A stretch of DNA of 64,000 nt from Phaenicophaeus curvirostris (lineage: Eukaryota; Chordata; Aves; Cuculiformes; Cuculidae). The first letter of the stretch is position 1, and every line of letters begins with the position of its first letter. The position numbers were made by a program, and so were the translations under genes. The DNA is taken from positions 43,147,754 to 43,211,753 of the forward strand of contig NC_091431.1 of NCBI RefSeq assembly GCF_032191515.1. The letters run 5' to 3'. Of this stretch, positions 37,797 to 49,604 are shown one piece after another. The notes under the pieces were generated by a model that saw only the letters and a list, made by a program, of their open reading frames with translations, had not been told where the DNA came from and searched no databases.

Positions 37797-39868
37797 CAGT
37801 CCTTAAAGGCAAGGGAGCCCACGAGGGCTGGGTACTCTTTGAAAAGGAAATTCTAGCAGCTCAGGAGCAAATCATCCTCATGTTCCAGAAAAGTAGCTGG
37901 TGGGTAAAAAAAACAGCTTGGTTGAGCAGGGAGACCTTGAGGGACGTCAAAAAGAAGAGGAATGTCTATGAACTATGGAAGAAGGGACAGGCGTCTTGGG
38001 TGGCTTCCAGGGAGGAATTGACATTGTGCAGAGGAAAAATCAGGAGGGCTAAAGCCCAACTAGAGCTCAGATTGGCCAAGTCAGTGAAAGATAATAAAAA
38101 ATCTTTCGATAAATCTATTAACAATAAAAGGAGGACTAAGGAGAATATTCAGTCCCTACTGGATGCAAATAGAACAACAGTGACAGGGGATGAGGACAAG
38201 GTTGAGGTACTTAATGCCTTCTTTGCCTCAGTCTTTAATAATAAGGAAAGTTGTTCCCTCTGTGTACAAACCTAGGAGTAAGAGGAGCAGAATGAGGCTC
38301 CGATGATCCAAGATGAGGTGGTTAGAAACTTGCTTGCCCAGCTAGACACCCACAAGTCTATGGGGCCAGATAGGATTCACCCAAGAGTATTGAAGGAGCT
38401 GGCAGATGTGCTTGCCAAAACCCCTTTCCATCATCTTCCAGCAGTCCTGGAAGACTGGGGAAGTTCCACTGGACTGGAGGCTGGGGAATGTTGTGCCCAT
38501 CTACAAGAAGGGTCGCAGGGAGGATCCAGGGAACTACAGGCCTGTCAGTTTGACAGTGCTGGGGAAATTCATCGAACAGGTGATTTTGAGTGCTATCATG
38601 AAGCACATGCAAGAGAACCAGGTGATCAGGCCCAGTCAACACAGGTTCATGAAAGGCAGGTCTTGCCAAACTAACCTGATCGCCTTCTATGACAAAGTGA
38701 CTCGGCTGCTGGATGAGGGAAGGGCTGTGGATGTATCTTCTTGGACTTCAGCAAAGCCTTTGACACAGTTTCTCACAGCATTCTGCTTGAGAAACTGTCA
38801 GCCTCTGGCCTGGACAGGCGCACACTCTCCTGGGTGGAAAACTGGTTGGTTGGCCGGGCCCAGAGAGTGGTGGTAAATGGAGTTAACTCCAGCTGGAGGC
38901 CAGTGACAAGTGGGGTTCCCCAGGGCTCAGTGCTGGGTCCAGCCCTGTTCAATGTCTTTATCAATGATCTGGATGAAAGCATTGAGTGCACCCTTAGCAA
39001 GTTTGTGGATGATGCTAAGCTGGGTGGAAGTGTCGATCTGCTGGAGGGTCGGGACGCTCTGCAAAGGGATCTGAACAGGCTGGACCAGTGGGCTGAGTCC
39101 AATGGCATGAGGTTTAACAAGGACAAATGCCGGGTCCTGCACTTGGGGCACAACAACCCTATGCAGTGCTACAGACTAGGAGAAGTCTGGCTGGAAAGCT
39201 GCCTGGAGGAGAAAGACCTGGGGGTGTTGGTTGACAGCTGACTGAATATGAGCCAGCAGTGTGCCCAGGTGGCCAAGAAGGCCAATGGCATCTTGGCTTG
39301 TATCAGAAATGGTGTGACCAACAGGTCCAGGGAGGTTATTCTCCCTCTGTATCCGGCACTGATGAGACCGCACCTTGAATCCTGCGTTCAGTTCTGGGCC
39401 CCTCACCACAAGAAGGATGTTGAGGCCCTGGAGTGTGTACAGAGAAGAGCAATGAAGCTGGTGAAGGGGCTGGAGAATAAGTCTTACAAGGAGTGTCTAA
39501 AGGAACTGGGGTTGTTTAGCCTGGAGAAGAGGAGTCTGAGGGGAGACCTCATTGCTCTCTACTACTACCTGAAAGGAGGTTGTGAAGAGGAGGGTGCTGG
39601 CCTCTTCCCACAAGTGACAGGGGACAGGACAAGGGGGAAGGGGCTTAAGCTCCGCCAGGGGAGGTTCAGGCTGGACATCAGAAAAAAAAATTTCATGGAA
39701 AAGGTCGTTGGGCACTGGAACAGGCTGCCCAGGGAGGTGGTTGAGTCACCACCCCTAGAGGTATTTAAAAGACGGGTGTGTGGGGTGCTGAGGGGCATGG
39801 TTTAGTGATTGATAGGAATGGCTGGACTCGATGATCCAGTGGGTCTTTTCCAAACTAGTGATTCTGTG
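37797..39868 (+). mobile_element. CR1 copy B: linker, RT and C-terminus
   Basis: Starts directly at the end of copy A's tail and covers ORF2 from the endonuclease-RT linker to the 3' end (single ATTCTGTG at 39861-39868). Visible RT parts: MGPDRIHPRVLKELAD, NYRPVSLTVLGKFIEQ, MDFSKAFDTVSHSI, GVPQGSVLGPALFNVFINDL, and the active-site box FVDDAKL. Breaks: TAG at 38273-38275, a frame change near 38415, another near 38735, and TGA at 39239-39241 where copy A has CGA. 5' truncated; not able to make an intact protein. Confidence 0.95.
38741..39241 (+). pseudogene. CR1 reverse transcriptase core remnant
   Basis: The longest piece of CR1 RT in the window (166 codons). It holds the palm motifs from DFSKAFDTV through GVPQGSVLGP to FVDDAKLGG, followed by the thumb-like LNRLDQWAESNGMRFN. 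The usual family box is F/Y-A/V-D-D, so the two catalytic Asp are kept. It is upstream-frameshifted and ends at an in-frame TGA; 39248-39805 continues in the same frame. Confidence 0.93.
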
Positions 39869-42800
39869 GTGTTAGAAGTTGATGCTGGTGCATTGGAAAG
39901 AAAAATTAGAAGACGTAAGTGAAAAGTTTCCTGGTTAGAGGAAAGAAAGGTGCTTCTTATTAGTCAAAAAGACATCCTGGATCAGCATAGAAATCATTAT
40001 TTTGCATTTTTCCAGCTACCTTAGATCACGTCTCACAACCTAGTCAAAATGTTTGAGGAAAGGCAAGGGAGGCTGCTGTGAGTGATAATACTAGTCACAT
40101 AACAGTGCCAATCTGTCCTTTAAGACTGTTCTTCACCAGTGCACTGCGCTTAGTTTTTACTTACTGGAAGAAATACATGCAGATGCATTTTGAAAATGAA
40201 GTTCCTATTTGTTCTTTATGAATATCAAAGTTCTAGTGACACTTTTTTTTTGCAACAAAATGAGGGTCTCTTTGATGAATACTAGTCTGGACAACTGCAT
40301 TATACCCATTTAATATGTCTTGGTATTTTCAATCAAATAGAGCAGTTTCCTTCATTTCAAGTTGAAGACTGTTTTATGGTGCTGCTACTGAGCCATCCAT
40401 TCCAAAAATGGGGCTGTGTTTCATTCCAGTTGTGACTGAAGTTCATATATGGTAAGGATGGATGTTAAGGGGTATTAAATCCCATAACTCTAACTAAAGC
40501 CCTTGGGAATTTCATTATTGAGCAGTACTGAAAAGTAAAATACTTGATAGCATCAAGGTCACAAATCAGATCTAAACACTTCAAATACTTGATAATCTGT
40601 GGAGATATTCATATTATCCCATCATCTATACTATGAAATATCTTATAAGCCTGAAAAAAATTTGTTTTATAAAATCATGTTAGTCACTGCAACACAGCAG
40701 AAACTCTAACATTATTAGAAACATTAAATTCTAACAAGCTAGGAATAGAGACTCTATACATTAAATTCTAACAAGCTAGGAATAGAGTTTTAACTTTACT
40801 ACACACTTACACTGTTTCTTAGTGGTGTAGGTGGTTTTAGACTTCTGCTTTGGTCGTATTTCAAAATAAAATCTCCCTGAGCAAACCAAGAAGAAATGCT
40901 GACTCACCTTCCATTTTGTAGGCAGTTGATAAAAGACAACATGATGAAATATTTTTGATGGTGAAACTGTCACCAGGTGCTCAGAGTCCCTTAATTAAAT
41001 GAAAATTTTAAAATTAGACAGGACACATTAAAGGTAAGCCCTACGGAGTCTCATTTTTGCTGAAAAAAATCATCCATGAAATCTGATTCCACTGCTTATG
41101 GTCAAAACTCTATACGTGCATTTCATCCAAGAATTACAGACTTCTAAATACCATGAGCACTAGTGTTTCCCTAGTACAGAAAGATTTACTGGTATGCTAC
41201 AAATCTAATTTAAAACTTTGTAATATTATCCATTGACTAGAAGACTACATGACAACTTCTGAAAAAAATGACTAAGCAAAGAACTCAAGAGGATCACACA
41301 AGCATTTAGGGCAAATACATGTCTAATGAGGGCAGACATATATAACTTCGGCAATGTGGAACTATTTCCTGGATGAAATATTCCTGTATAGGGTGATTAC
41401 TCTAAACTAATATTCAATTTTTCAGAATAAACTTATATTTTTAGGCAAAAGTGTTTTGGTCTTTACTTTTGTGTGAGACGTAAATGAGAGGATATTTAAC
41501 TATAGCTTGTTGCTTATATCTATCTGTATTCTTTAAACACACTTATTGATATGGTTGTGAGAAATTTTGGAAGAAAACAATAATACTCCTTCTAAGATTG
41601 TTATACTGATATGGAATTTCAAGAATTTTAACTAAAAATTTTAAGTTTTCCATATTTTTTTCCTTAAGATTGATTTGAGGTTGAACAGCCTAGTCATCCA
41701 CATTATTTTCATTTTTAGTTTTGCATACTATTTTACCATCAGTTCACTTCCAGCCTGCTGGAATCTCAAGCAGTTACAATCCCTTGCAGAATTTTCTGTC
41801 TTGATTTTAATAGCTATGCCTATTATTGTTATTATTGTTAATCTTGCAAAGTTCTTACCACTAGCAACATCCTATCACAGTGAATTGAGCTACTTATGTG
41901 CATTGAACGCAACTTTTCAGTGTATATAAAGAACTTTTCCAGTTCATCTAGGGATAGACTTGAATACAGACAAAAAAAATTTCATCTTAAAAAAATAATT
42001 GTCAAATGCAAGATATGTAAGATGGCCTCTCCAAAAATTTAATGTAGTAAACAAAGAAATTTCTACTAGAAAAAGGGAAGAATAAAATTGTTTTCTACTG
42101 TTTCAGTTTCTTTGCACTTTCTAGGGCTTTTTGAATGCATTGCAGCATTTTGGAGGTTCTATGTGTTTCATTTTCCAGGTGAAAGTTCCTCACTCAATTC
42201 ACTGTTTAATCTGTTCTGCTAAGAATAAGACTGCAAGTGCATCAATCACATTTCATATTGCATTTTTAAATCAGAATGTAGGTGGCCCTGGGCTGATCAA
42301 CACATTGATCAATGAATATTTATTATGATTGCATTTAGAAGCCTCACCTATAAATCAATGTTGTCAAATGCTTTGAAAAACAGAAAAAAAATCAAACCTA
42401 CAGATGTTAAGAAACTGTAGATGCACAGAAACAGAAAAATCACAAAAGACAAAACTTGTCATGCTTAAAGGGTGTAGTTTCAGCAAAGAAAATCAGTGAA
42501 AAAATGTTATCTGTGGTGTAGTTGGTCCTGCCAAATCTGAATGACAGCCTCAGGAAAAGCAGAATACATTTAAAGAACAGGAAAATTATGTCTGACCCTG
42601 TGGGTAGAGAAAAATAGATAATAAGGTCACTCCCAGTAGTGAATGAAACATGGTCAGTAGAGACGAAAATAAACAATGAAGAAAACTATGGGCTATTTTG
42701 ATAGGGCAGAGAAAACAATGCAAAGTATGAAAAAATGTTGACATGAAATTAGCAAAGACCACATAGTGTTGGACTACCACTTTGATCTGTAAACTCCTTA

Positions 42801-44084
42801 CATTCATATTAAAGATGACTGGATTGATTTTGGTAAGGCTTTTTCACAATATTTCACTGAACATATAAATTTTACACCAGCCTTTAAAAATAAACATGGT
42901 CAGAAAAAGCAAAAATAAACAGATATAAGTTATACATATTTTTCTGTAATTAGAGAGGGAAAAAGAAGATCAATAACCACATTTTGTATTATCTTTCAGA
43001 AAAGGTGTTTAATGAAAAAACCCAGAAACTTACAGATACTGTCAGAAACAATATAATCACTATGAAAGAGAATAAGGCCTGTTATCCACCTGTCCAAAGA
43101 ACATGCATACCATTGAGTATCTAGGAACTGGGGGGTAGAAAAAGGGGGAAAGGAATCAGATGTATGGATGGCTTTCTTCTCCACTTCATGAACACATCTT
43201 CAGTGAGATGTCCTGGAAATAAGATTGCTGAAGTGGTACAGATTTAAGTTTGCCTCTGCCTCATTGCCGTGATCCCTTCCAATTTGCAATGAACTCTCGT
43301 AGCTGTATTTCAACATTAGTCTGGAAGCTCAGCTGGTACTAAAAGACAATTGTAGCTGTATGTAAGTGATCAGCAGTTTCTGCCAGAAGGCTCTGACAAT
43401 TGAGGACTACTAGCATGCTTGAGTTTTGGACTCTGTATTATAGGTCAGAAGAAAAGGCAATTTTCAGTCAACAGAAAGAAACAGGCACTATCAGAATACA
43501 ATGTATCTCATTTGAAAATAAATATATAAAACAGACCAGATGAATTATGTTCTAGTAACACCCATTTCCCACCACTTCTTTCAGTGATAGCCACACACAG
43601 CTAGTGGTACATTTTAGTAGAAGAGTAAAGTTAGCTGACATGAGTTGAACCTTAAGGTCCTAAGAGATGAAGAACAAATCTTACTGATCTTTATTTACAC
43701 TGTGCATTTGACAATCCTTTACATGTGTGAAATTTTTTGAATTTCAATTAGACCCTAAAATGATCATACAAAGTGACTCTTTAAGACATCTGAAGTGTTT
43801 TTTCTTCTTTTAAATGATGTCTTTAACATTGGATGTAATAAGTTGCTCTGGAATGAAAGTAATTATTAATGAATCAATTAGTATCTCACTTTTAGTAAAA
43901 CCATAGTACAGTTACAATATGCTTTGTAAGGCTTCAAGCCTAGATGTAGTCTTAGCATTTCTGTAAAAGCTGAAATATTTGGTTCCTTTATTAGTAAGTA
44001 GTATGGTGGTGCATGTAAGATTTGTATCATAACCACAATTTGAGAGTTTGGAATATCATTGGTAAATTAGTGATTAAATGGTGT
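39869..44084. other. AT-rich spacer, no gene seen
   Basis: Contains a 30-bp direct repeat at 40721-40787. A plus-strand frame at 41675-41929 is hydrophobic, but its AT-rich composition explains that, and it lacks homology or splice support. No transposon recognised. Confidence 0.55.
40721..40787. repeat. 30-bp direct repeat, 7-bp spacer
   Basis: Two identical 30-nt copies starting ACATTAAATTCTAAC lie at 40721-40750 and 40758-40787, separated by 7 bp. It looks like a recent local duplication. Confidence 0.95.
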
Positions 44085-44345
44085 TTGCTGGTAATACAAC
44101 AACCCAGCTGGAAAGCTGCTTGGCAGAAAAAGACCTGGGAGTCCTGGTAGACGTCAAGTTGAATACAATCCAGGAATCTGCCCTTGAGATGAGATTACCA
44201 AGAGACACTGTGGACTCTCCATCTTTGGAGACATTCAGAAATTTCCTGGACATGATCCTGGTCAACCAGAACCAGGTGGCCCTGCTTGAAAGTGATTTGA
44301 GACCAGAAGTTCACAGGCATCCCTTTCAGCCTCCATCATTCTGAG
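44085..44345 (+). mobile_element. CR1 3' fragment with internal deletion
   Basis: An 88-codon open frame (44078-44344) joins two distant parts of the CR1 C-terminus: LESCLAEKDLGVLVDVKLN and, about 10 codons later, RLPRDTVDSPSLETFR. The intervening roughly 140 codons present in other copies here are missing. The end resembles the CR1 3' UTR. Confidence 0.8.
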
Positions 44346-44423
44346 TTTCTGTGAAATAAGATTTATGAGATCCTAAAAAATTGTTCATTGAAGAACACAG
44401 TGATGAATATTAACAATAAATTA

Positions 44424-45371
44424 TTGGGAGCAGTGAAGTTTAATATCTTCATCAGGGATATAGACAGGCAGATCGAATGCACCCTCGGCAAATTTGCAGA
44501 TGACACCAAGCTGAGTGGTGCAGTTGCCACACCAGAAGGACAAGATGTCATTCAGAGGGACCTGGACAAGCTGGAGAACTGGGGCTATGTGAACCTCATG
44601 AGGTCCAACAAGGCCAAGTACATCGTCCTACATCTGGGCTGGAGCAATCCGTGGTTTCAATACAGGATGGGGGGGGCAACGTGATTGAGAGCAGCCCTGC
44701 AGAGAAGCACTTGGGAGTGCTGATTGACAAGAAGCTCAACATGAACCAGCAATGTGCACTCGCAGCCCAGAAGGCCAACCATAACCTGGTCTGCATCAAA
44801 AGAAGCATGGCCAGCAGGTTGAGGGAGGTGATTCTGCCCCTCTATTCCTCTCTTGTGAGACCCCACCTGGCGGGTAGTGTCCAGTTCTGGAATCCTCAAC
44901 ATAAGAAGCATATGGAACTGTTGGAATGGGTCCAGAGGAAGGTGACAAGTATGATCAGAGGGCTGGAGCACCTCCCACACGGGGGCAGTTTGAGAGAGTT
45001 GGAGTTGTTCAGCCTGGAGAAGAGAAGGCTCAAAGGAGACCTTATAGCGACCTTTCAGTACCTGAAGGAGGGGCAGAAGAAAGCTGGGGATGGACTGTTT
45101 ACAAAGGCTTGTAGTGATAGGACTAGGGGCAATGTGTATAAACTGGAGAGAGGCAGATTTAGACTAGATGTAAGGAAGAATTCCTTCACCACAAGGGTGG
45201 TGAGGCACTGGAAAAGGCTGCCTAGGGAAGCTGCAGATGCCCCATTCCTGGAAGTGTTCAAGGCCAAGCTGGATGGGGCCTTGAGCAGCGTGATCTAGTG
45301 GGAGGCTGGAACTAGATGATCTTTAAGCTCCCTTCCAATCCTAACAATTTTATGGTTCTATGAGTCTATGA
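44424..45371 (+). mobile_element. CR1 fragment: RT 3' part to 3' end
   Basis: Starts at the FNIFI-like RT motif (44442) and includes CTLGKFADDTKLSGAVATP with the catalytic Asp pair. A frame change occurs at a run of eight G (44669-44676). A 215-codon open frame (44651-45298) follows to the natural ORF2 end (LDGALSSVI). The tail is TTCTATGAGTCTATGAT near 45371. Confidence 0.93.
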
Positions 45372-47139
45372 TAATCTTAATTTTGTTTCCATACAAAGTC
45401 ATTTATTGCTCTGATAATGACTGATAAAAGCCACAATTTAAACTTAAAAAGGCATGCTTTAAACCATCATATTCATAGAAGGAAATAGTCATAACTAATA
45501 TATAAGCCTGTAGTTTGCTCTGCCTTATTTCAGGTACGGGGAGCAGTCTAAAGCCATTTGAACTAATGAATTCCAGTTATTTTAGAGGATTAGTTTAATT
45601 ATTTTAGAGGATTTTCCAAGGTTTCCCAGGTGTTACTAAATAGTGCACTGATAATAATTTGTGATAGGCCTAAACCATAAGTTGTAAGGCTCAGAAAGGC
45701 TCTCTGTCATGAATGCTGGAAGCTACTGGCTCATAGAGATAGTGCTGCAAGAGTTTTTGAAGTGCAAGCAGGTATCAAGCTTGCAGGATGAACCTTTGGT
45801 GTTTCCATTCTTTGGTTAGTACACTAGAGGTTACACTTTTCTGTGTGGGTCTGTTCACAAGGCATGGACTAAGCCTTTATCTAGCTGTAGTCCAACTGCA
45901 AGAGGTTTCCTTGTTGGGGAAGAGACACAGTTTTCTATAATTAATTCCAGTATTGAGTTAGAAAGGTTAATAAGGGTAGAGCTGCTTTACTTAAAACAAG
46001 AAAATATACATACTTCTAATCAGGAAGAAATTCCTTTGAACATATCTCAGTTTTATTCAAAGTCACATGAAGCATATTAAAATTTAGGAATGCTTGAGTT
46101 AAAAGAAAAAAAAGAGTAAATGCTTTGGTCCTTTTCCCACACTTTTGACAAAAGCAACACTTTCATAATCTTGTACTCAGCATAAAAATAATGTCTAGGA
46201 AAAAAGCAGTGTCATTCTTTGGACTTAAGTCATTAAAGTATTCCTCAGACTGTTCTTTTCAGCATGCTTAATGTCCTTTGAGCAGCAATGATATGAAAAC
46301 TTCATATTTTACACTGCTATGAAATTCTAGGAAAGGTTTTTCTGGTTTATGTAAGATGAAGTATGATTAGATGTGTATGTCCCTGTTAAAATGAATCACA
46401 TCTTGATAAATAGCTCCAACAAGAATTGTCTTTACCAATGTAATTCATTTTCATTGTGCAAAATCCACTTAATTCTCAATGATTAAGTGTCAGGAATTAT
46501 GACTATGCATCATAAAGAGATTAAATATGTATCATTATTTGATTTTCACCTAACAAAATTGTGATAGTGGAAAGATTAAAATTAATAAATTTAAGATAAA
46601 CTCAAACAGTAGGCTGAATACTTATATTCTTTAAATATAGGGACAATGAGTAATGTGAACAGTGTATGCAAATGAGAAGAAAATTGGTTTTAGAGTGGGA
46701 AAATCTTATTAGAACATTTAAAATATGTATAACGACTATAAAGGGGTGATAGGTATTTCAGTAAAACATCATGATAAAGTCAACATTGCAACGTCAGTGG
46801 TGGTACAGTCTGAGACCCCTGAAGCAAATCTAATTTTTGTGAGAGACCAAACTGGTTCTTTGCAGGTCTTAGCATGTGCAAGAAGAGAAAAATAACTATT
46901 TCTATTCAGTATCTCATAGAATGTCCTGCTTTGTCTTCCCCAGCAAGCACATTGCTCAAGGCATGTATAGCTGGAAAAAAAAAAAATCTGAATGATAATT
47001 TAATGTATGCAGACTCTCTGTCACAAACAGTTACTGTTGTAAACAGTACACCGAGCAAGCAGATAACTCAGCCATATCTATTTTCAAATCCAAAGGTAAG
47101 CAAAATCTCAGGCTTTTTTTTTTTTACAAATGTGTCAAC
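45372..47139. other. spacer, no gene seen
   Basis: AT-rich; a short A run at 46976-46986. The plus frame at 46874-47143 lies antisense to the Cys-rich candidate exon's end and has no motif of its own. Confidence 0.5.
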
Positions 47140-47240
47140 TTAGCAGTTGCCGGCACAACAGGCTTCCCTGCATTCAGTTTTCCCATTCACTTTGCATGTG
47201 ATATCTTCTCCTAGGCACTCCCATCTCCCTAAGATGTAAC
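47140..47240 (-). CDS. candidate terminal exon of a small cysteine-rich peptide
   Basis: On the minus strand, CCTCTTTTTCAG (47252-47241) is a strong acceptor. It is followed by two bases completing a split codon, then 32 open codons and TAA (47142-47140). The peptide starts YILGRWEC and has six cysteines in 20-odd residues, spaced C-x6-C-x7-C-x3-CC-x3-C, ending ACCAGNC at the stop. Six cysteines this regular are unlikely in random AT-rich DNA and suggest a disulfide-rich secreted peptide. The spacing does not match beta-defensin, WAP, Kazal or Ly6 patterns that I know. It may be a live gene, a decayed one, or the end of a larger unrecognised protein. No family assigned. Confidence 0.35.
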
Positions 47241-48243
47241 CTGAAAAAGAGGAAAGTTATTTAGAGAAACCACTAGAATTTATAAGCATTAAAATTCCCC
47301 ACTGTCATCTGCAAAGTATAAGAAGAAAATGGGTAAAATAAGTTTCGTGGGTGTTTCTGCCTAGCATGAGCAGATAAAGTTTGAAGCTAAGTAAGACTTT
47401 TCCTTGATCTGAAGGAAAGCATGAAGAAAATTTTTTTCTTCTGGTATGTATAGATTCCATATAAATGAATGATTCAGGGTAATGCTAAACAGCAGCAGAA
47501 TCCAGTGCAATCTAAAATTACTCATAAATACACATCATCTTGGTTTAAAGCTTTTAGAACACATTTGATTTGAAGAAAAGCGACTGGAGCTTATTACAGT
47601 TATTTTAAGCTATGTCTCACTTTCCATCATAAAATGTTTCAAACTGTTTTAAAACTAACTGTTGATTGCCCTACTACTTTTTTATTCCTGTATTTTATAT
47701 ACATGTCACACTAGATCTTAAACTCCCAAACACTGTGCTAGGTCTTAAATTCCTGGAAACTGGCAGAAATTATACATGTTCACTGTAGATATTAAATATT
47801 TTGAGGTTTTTTAGGTCATGTGATGTCTGGAGTGGGAGATTGGAATTCTTACAGGTATTAAGACAGATATGGGCAGGCATTGACACAAGTCATGAGTTTA
47901 TCTCATGGAAAAGGTTTATTGCAGAGTACCAAAAAGGAAACATGTGAAATAGACTTTTTCATTAAAAAAAGTAAGTTAAAAGTAGTACAAATTTTTTATT
48001 TTTTATGAAAGGGCATTTGAAACAAAGATCTTTCTTTTAAGCCTTATGATAAGATCTGACCTCTTTTCTATAAAAGAGGTCTCTGTGGTAATCATCATCA
48101 ACACTAAGATCATCTCATGGGTCAAAAATGAGCACTATTTTCCAACTGTTGGATCTGAGCCTGGCTAAACTATGATTACATATTGCTTTTTATCTGGATC
48201 TACTTTAATTTCAATCTGCTACTCTTCTCCCTAAACAGCACGG

Positions 48244-48333
48244 AGGGTCTGACTTTTAGGGATATTGAGCATTCAGACCTCACATATTTTTTTTCAATTA
48301 ATGGCTATGTTTTGCACTGTGATTCCAAAGCAA
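48244..48333. repeat. 90-bp dispersed direct repeat, copy 1
   Basis: Starts AGGGTCTGACTTTTAGGG and runs to GATTCCAAAGCAA. It matches copy 2 at 49014-49103 with only a few transitions and no indels; 770 bp separate their starts. Confidence 0.95.
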
Positions 48334-48511
48334 CTTTTAAATAAAGTTGTAACGTGTAACACAATATCATATGGACCAAGGAGCTGTTTAGCTCTTTATA
48401 TTTTAGTCAAGAATCAAAGTAATGGATGAAACCAACTATTAAGTAAAACTAGTCAGACTCTGCTCCTGTGTGAATTGGAGCTGCTTGGGGCTATTTTTAC
48501 AGTATATTCAG

Positions 48512-48567
48512 AATACCAATAATAATACCAATAATAACAACAATAACAGTAATAACAATAATAACAT
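48512..48567. repeat. AAT/AAC microsatellite
   Basis: Imperfect run of AAT and AAC triplets with a few CC and GT interruptions. On the plus strand it translates to Asn/Thr runs, which explains the artificial open frame here. Confidence 0.9.
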
Positions 48568-49013
48568 TAAAGAAGGTTTGTTTTTCAGTGGAGGTGTAAT
48601 TAGATCAATCTTCATCAAGAAAGCTGAGTACTTGCAATGTATTACTATCAAGATATTATCTTCTAATCTTACGGTGTGGGATTTGTCTTTGTGCCTAAGA
48701 ATACTTCAAGATCTTGATGGAGAATAGAATGATGAACTGTACACATTCCACTCAAGGACATCATCTCTTATAGGAGCAAGCAAATTAATTTCTTAAGATT
48801 TCTTTTGTCAAGAATACCAAAAGAAAAAGTAAATCTAAATTCTTATGGGACCTGCTGTGAAATGGAAAGACAAAAGTCATTTTGATAATGGCCTGAAACA
48901 AAGAGACATCAGAAGAGACTGAAACTTACACATTTATACAAATCAGCAACTCTTGCATGACAAGTAACCCTATACATTTCTTGTATTAACAAATAATAAT
49001 AATGTGTCTATGA

Positions 49014-49103
49014 AGGGTCTGATTTTTAGAGATATTGAGCATTCAGACCTCACATATTTTTTTTCAATTAATGGCTACGTTTTGCACTGTGATTCCAAAG
49101 CAA
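49014..49103. repeat. 90-bp dispersed direct repeat, copy 2
   Basis: Nearly identical to copy 1 at 48244-48333; the similarity ends abruptly at both sides. It could be a segmental duplication or two ends of a small unrecognised element. Confidence 0.95.
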
Positions 49104-49604
49104 GTCATACCAGAAGTATCTCAGTACTTTTTAAACAAATATAATTGAAGTACATTTGCTAAGTCAGATGTAAAAAAGCTACTTACAATTTTAATATAAT
49201 TGCAGTTAAATTTTATATTTAAAGATATTATGAAATACTATGTGGGCTTTATTCTTTTTTCAGTAAAGACACTTACAAAATTGAAACAATATTTTTGTAT
49301 TGCTGAGCTTATTTATTTGAGTTCATTGTAGAGGTAGGATTTTGCCAAAACGCCTTTAGTTGTGTTGTCAATGATCGTATCCCAGTTTCTACTTCTACCA
49401 CAGGAACTTCCTACTCAAACCCTCCCTACATTTAAAGCTGCATCAAATGATTAAAGCATATGTACTATTTTAGAGACTATTGAGAACAGCATTATGTCCT
49501 TCAGTTCAAAATCAATGCTGAATTTCTGTTTGAGTGTCAACATTAGCAAATATTTAGTTTTTATAAAAGAAAATAATCTTCCAGTTCACAGTGAAACTAG
49601 TGAC

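Larger units (their letters stand above)
47241..49600. other. spacer with a 90-bp duplication and AAT/AAC microsatellite
   Basis: Holds two 90-bp copies at 48244-48333 and 49014-49103, and an AAT/AAC simple repeat at 48512-48567. Otherwise AT-rich with no supported gene. Confidence 0.55.

Noticed and set aside
41675..41929. Hydrophobic 84-codon plus-strand frame resembling a small membrane protein
   Set aside because: AT-rich DNA gives many Ile/Phe/Leu codons; there is no splice context, homology or conserved motif.
47820..47900. Alternative minus-strand start exon (MPAHICLN) with a phase-1 donor
   Set aside because: Phase fits the Cys-rich exon, but the peptide is not signal-like and the donor is ordinary; kept only as a note.
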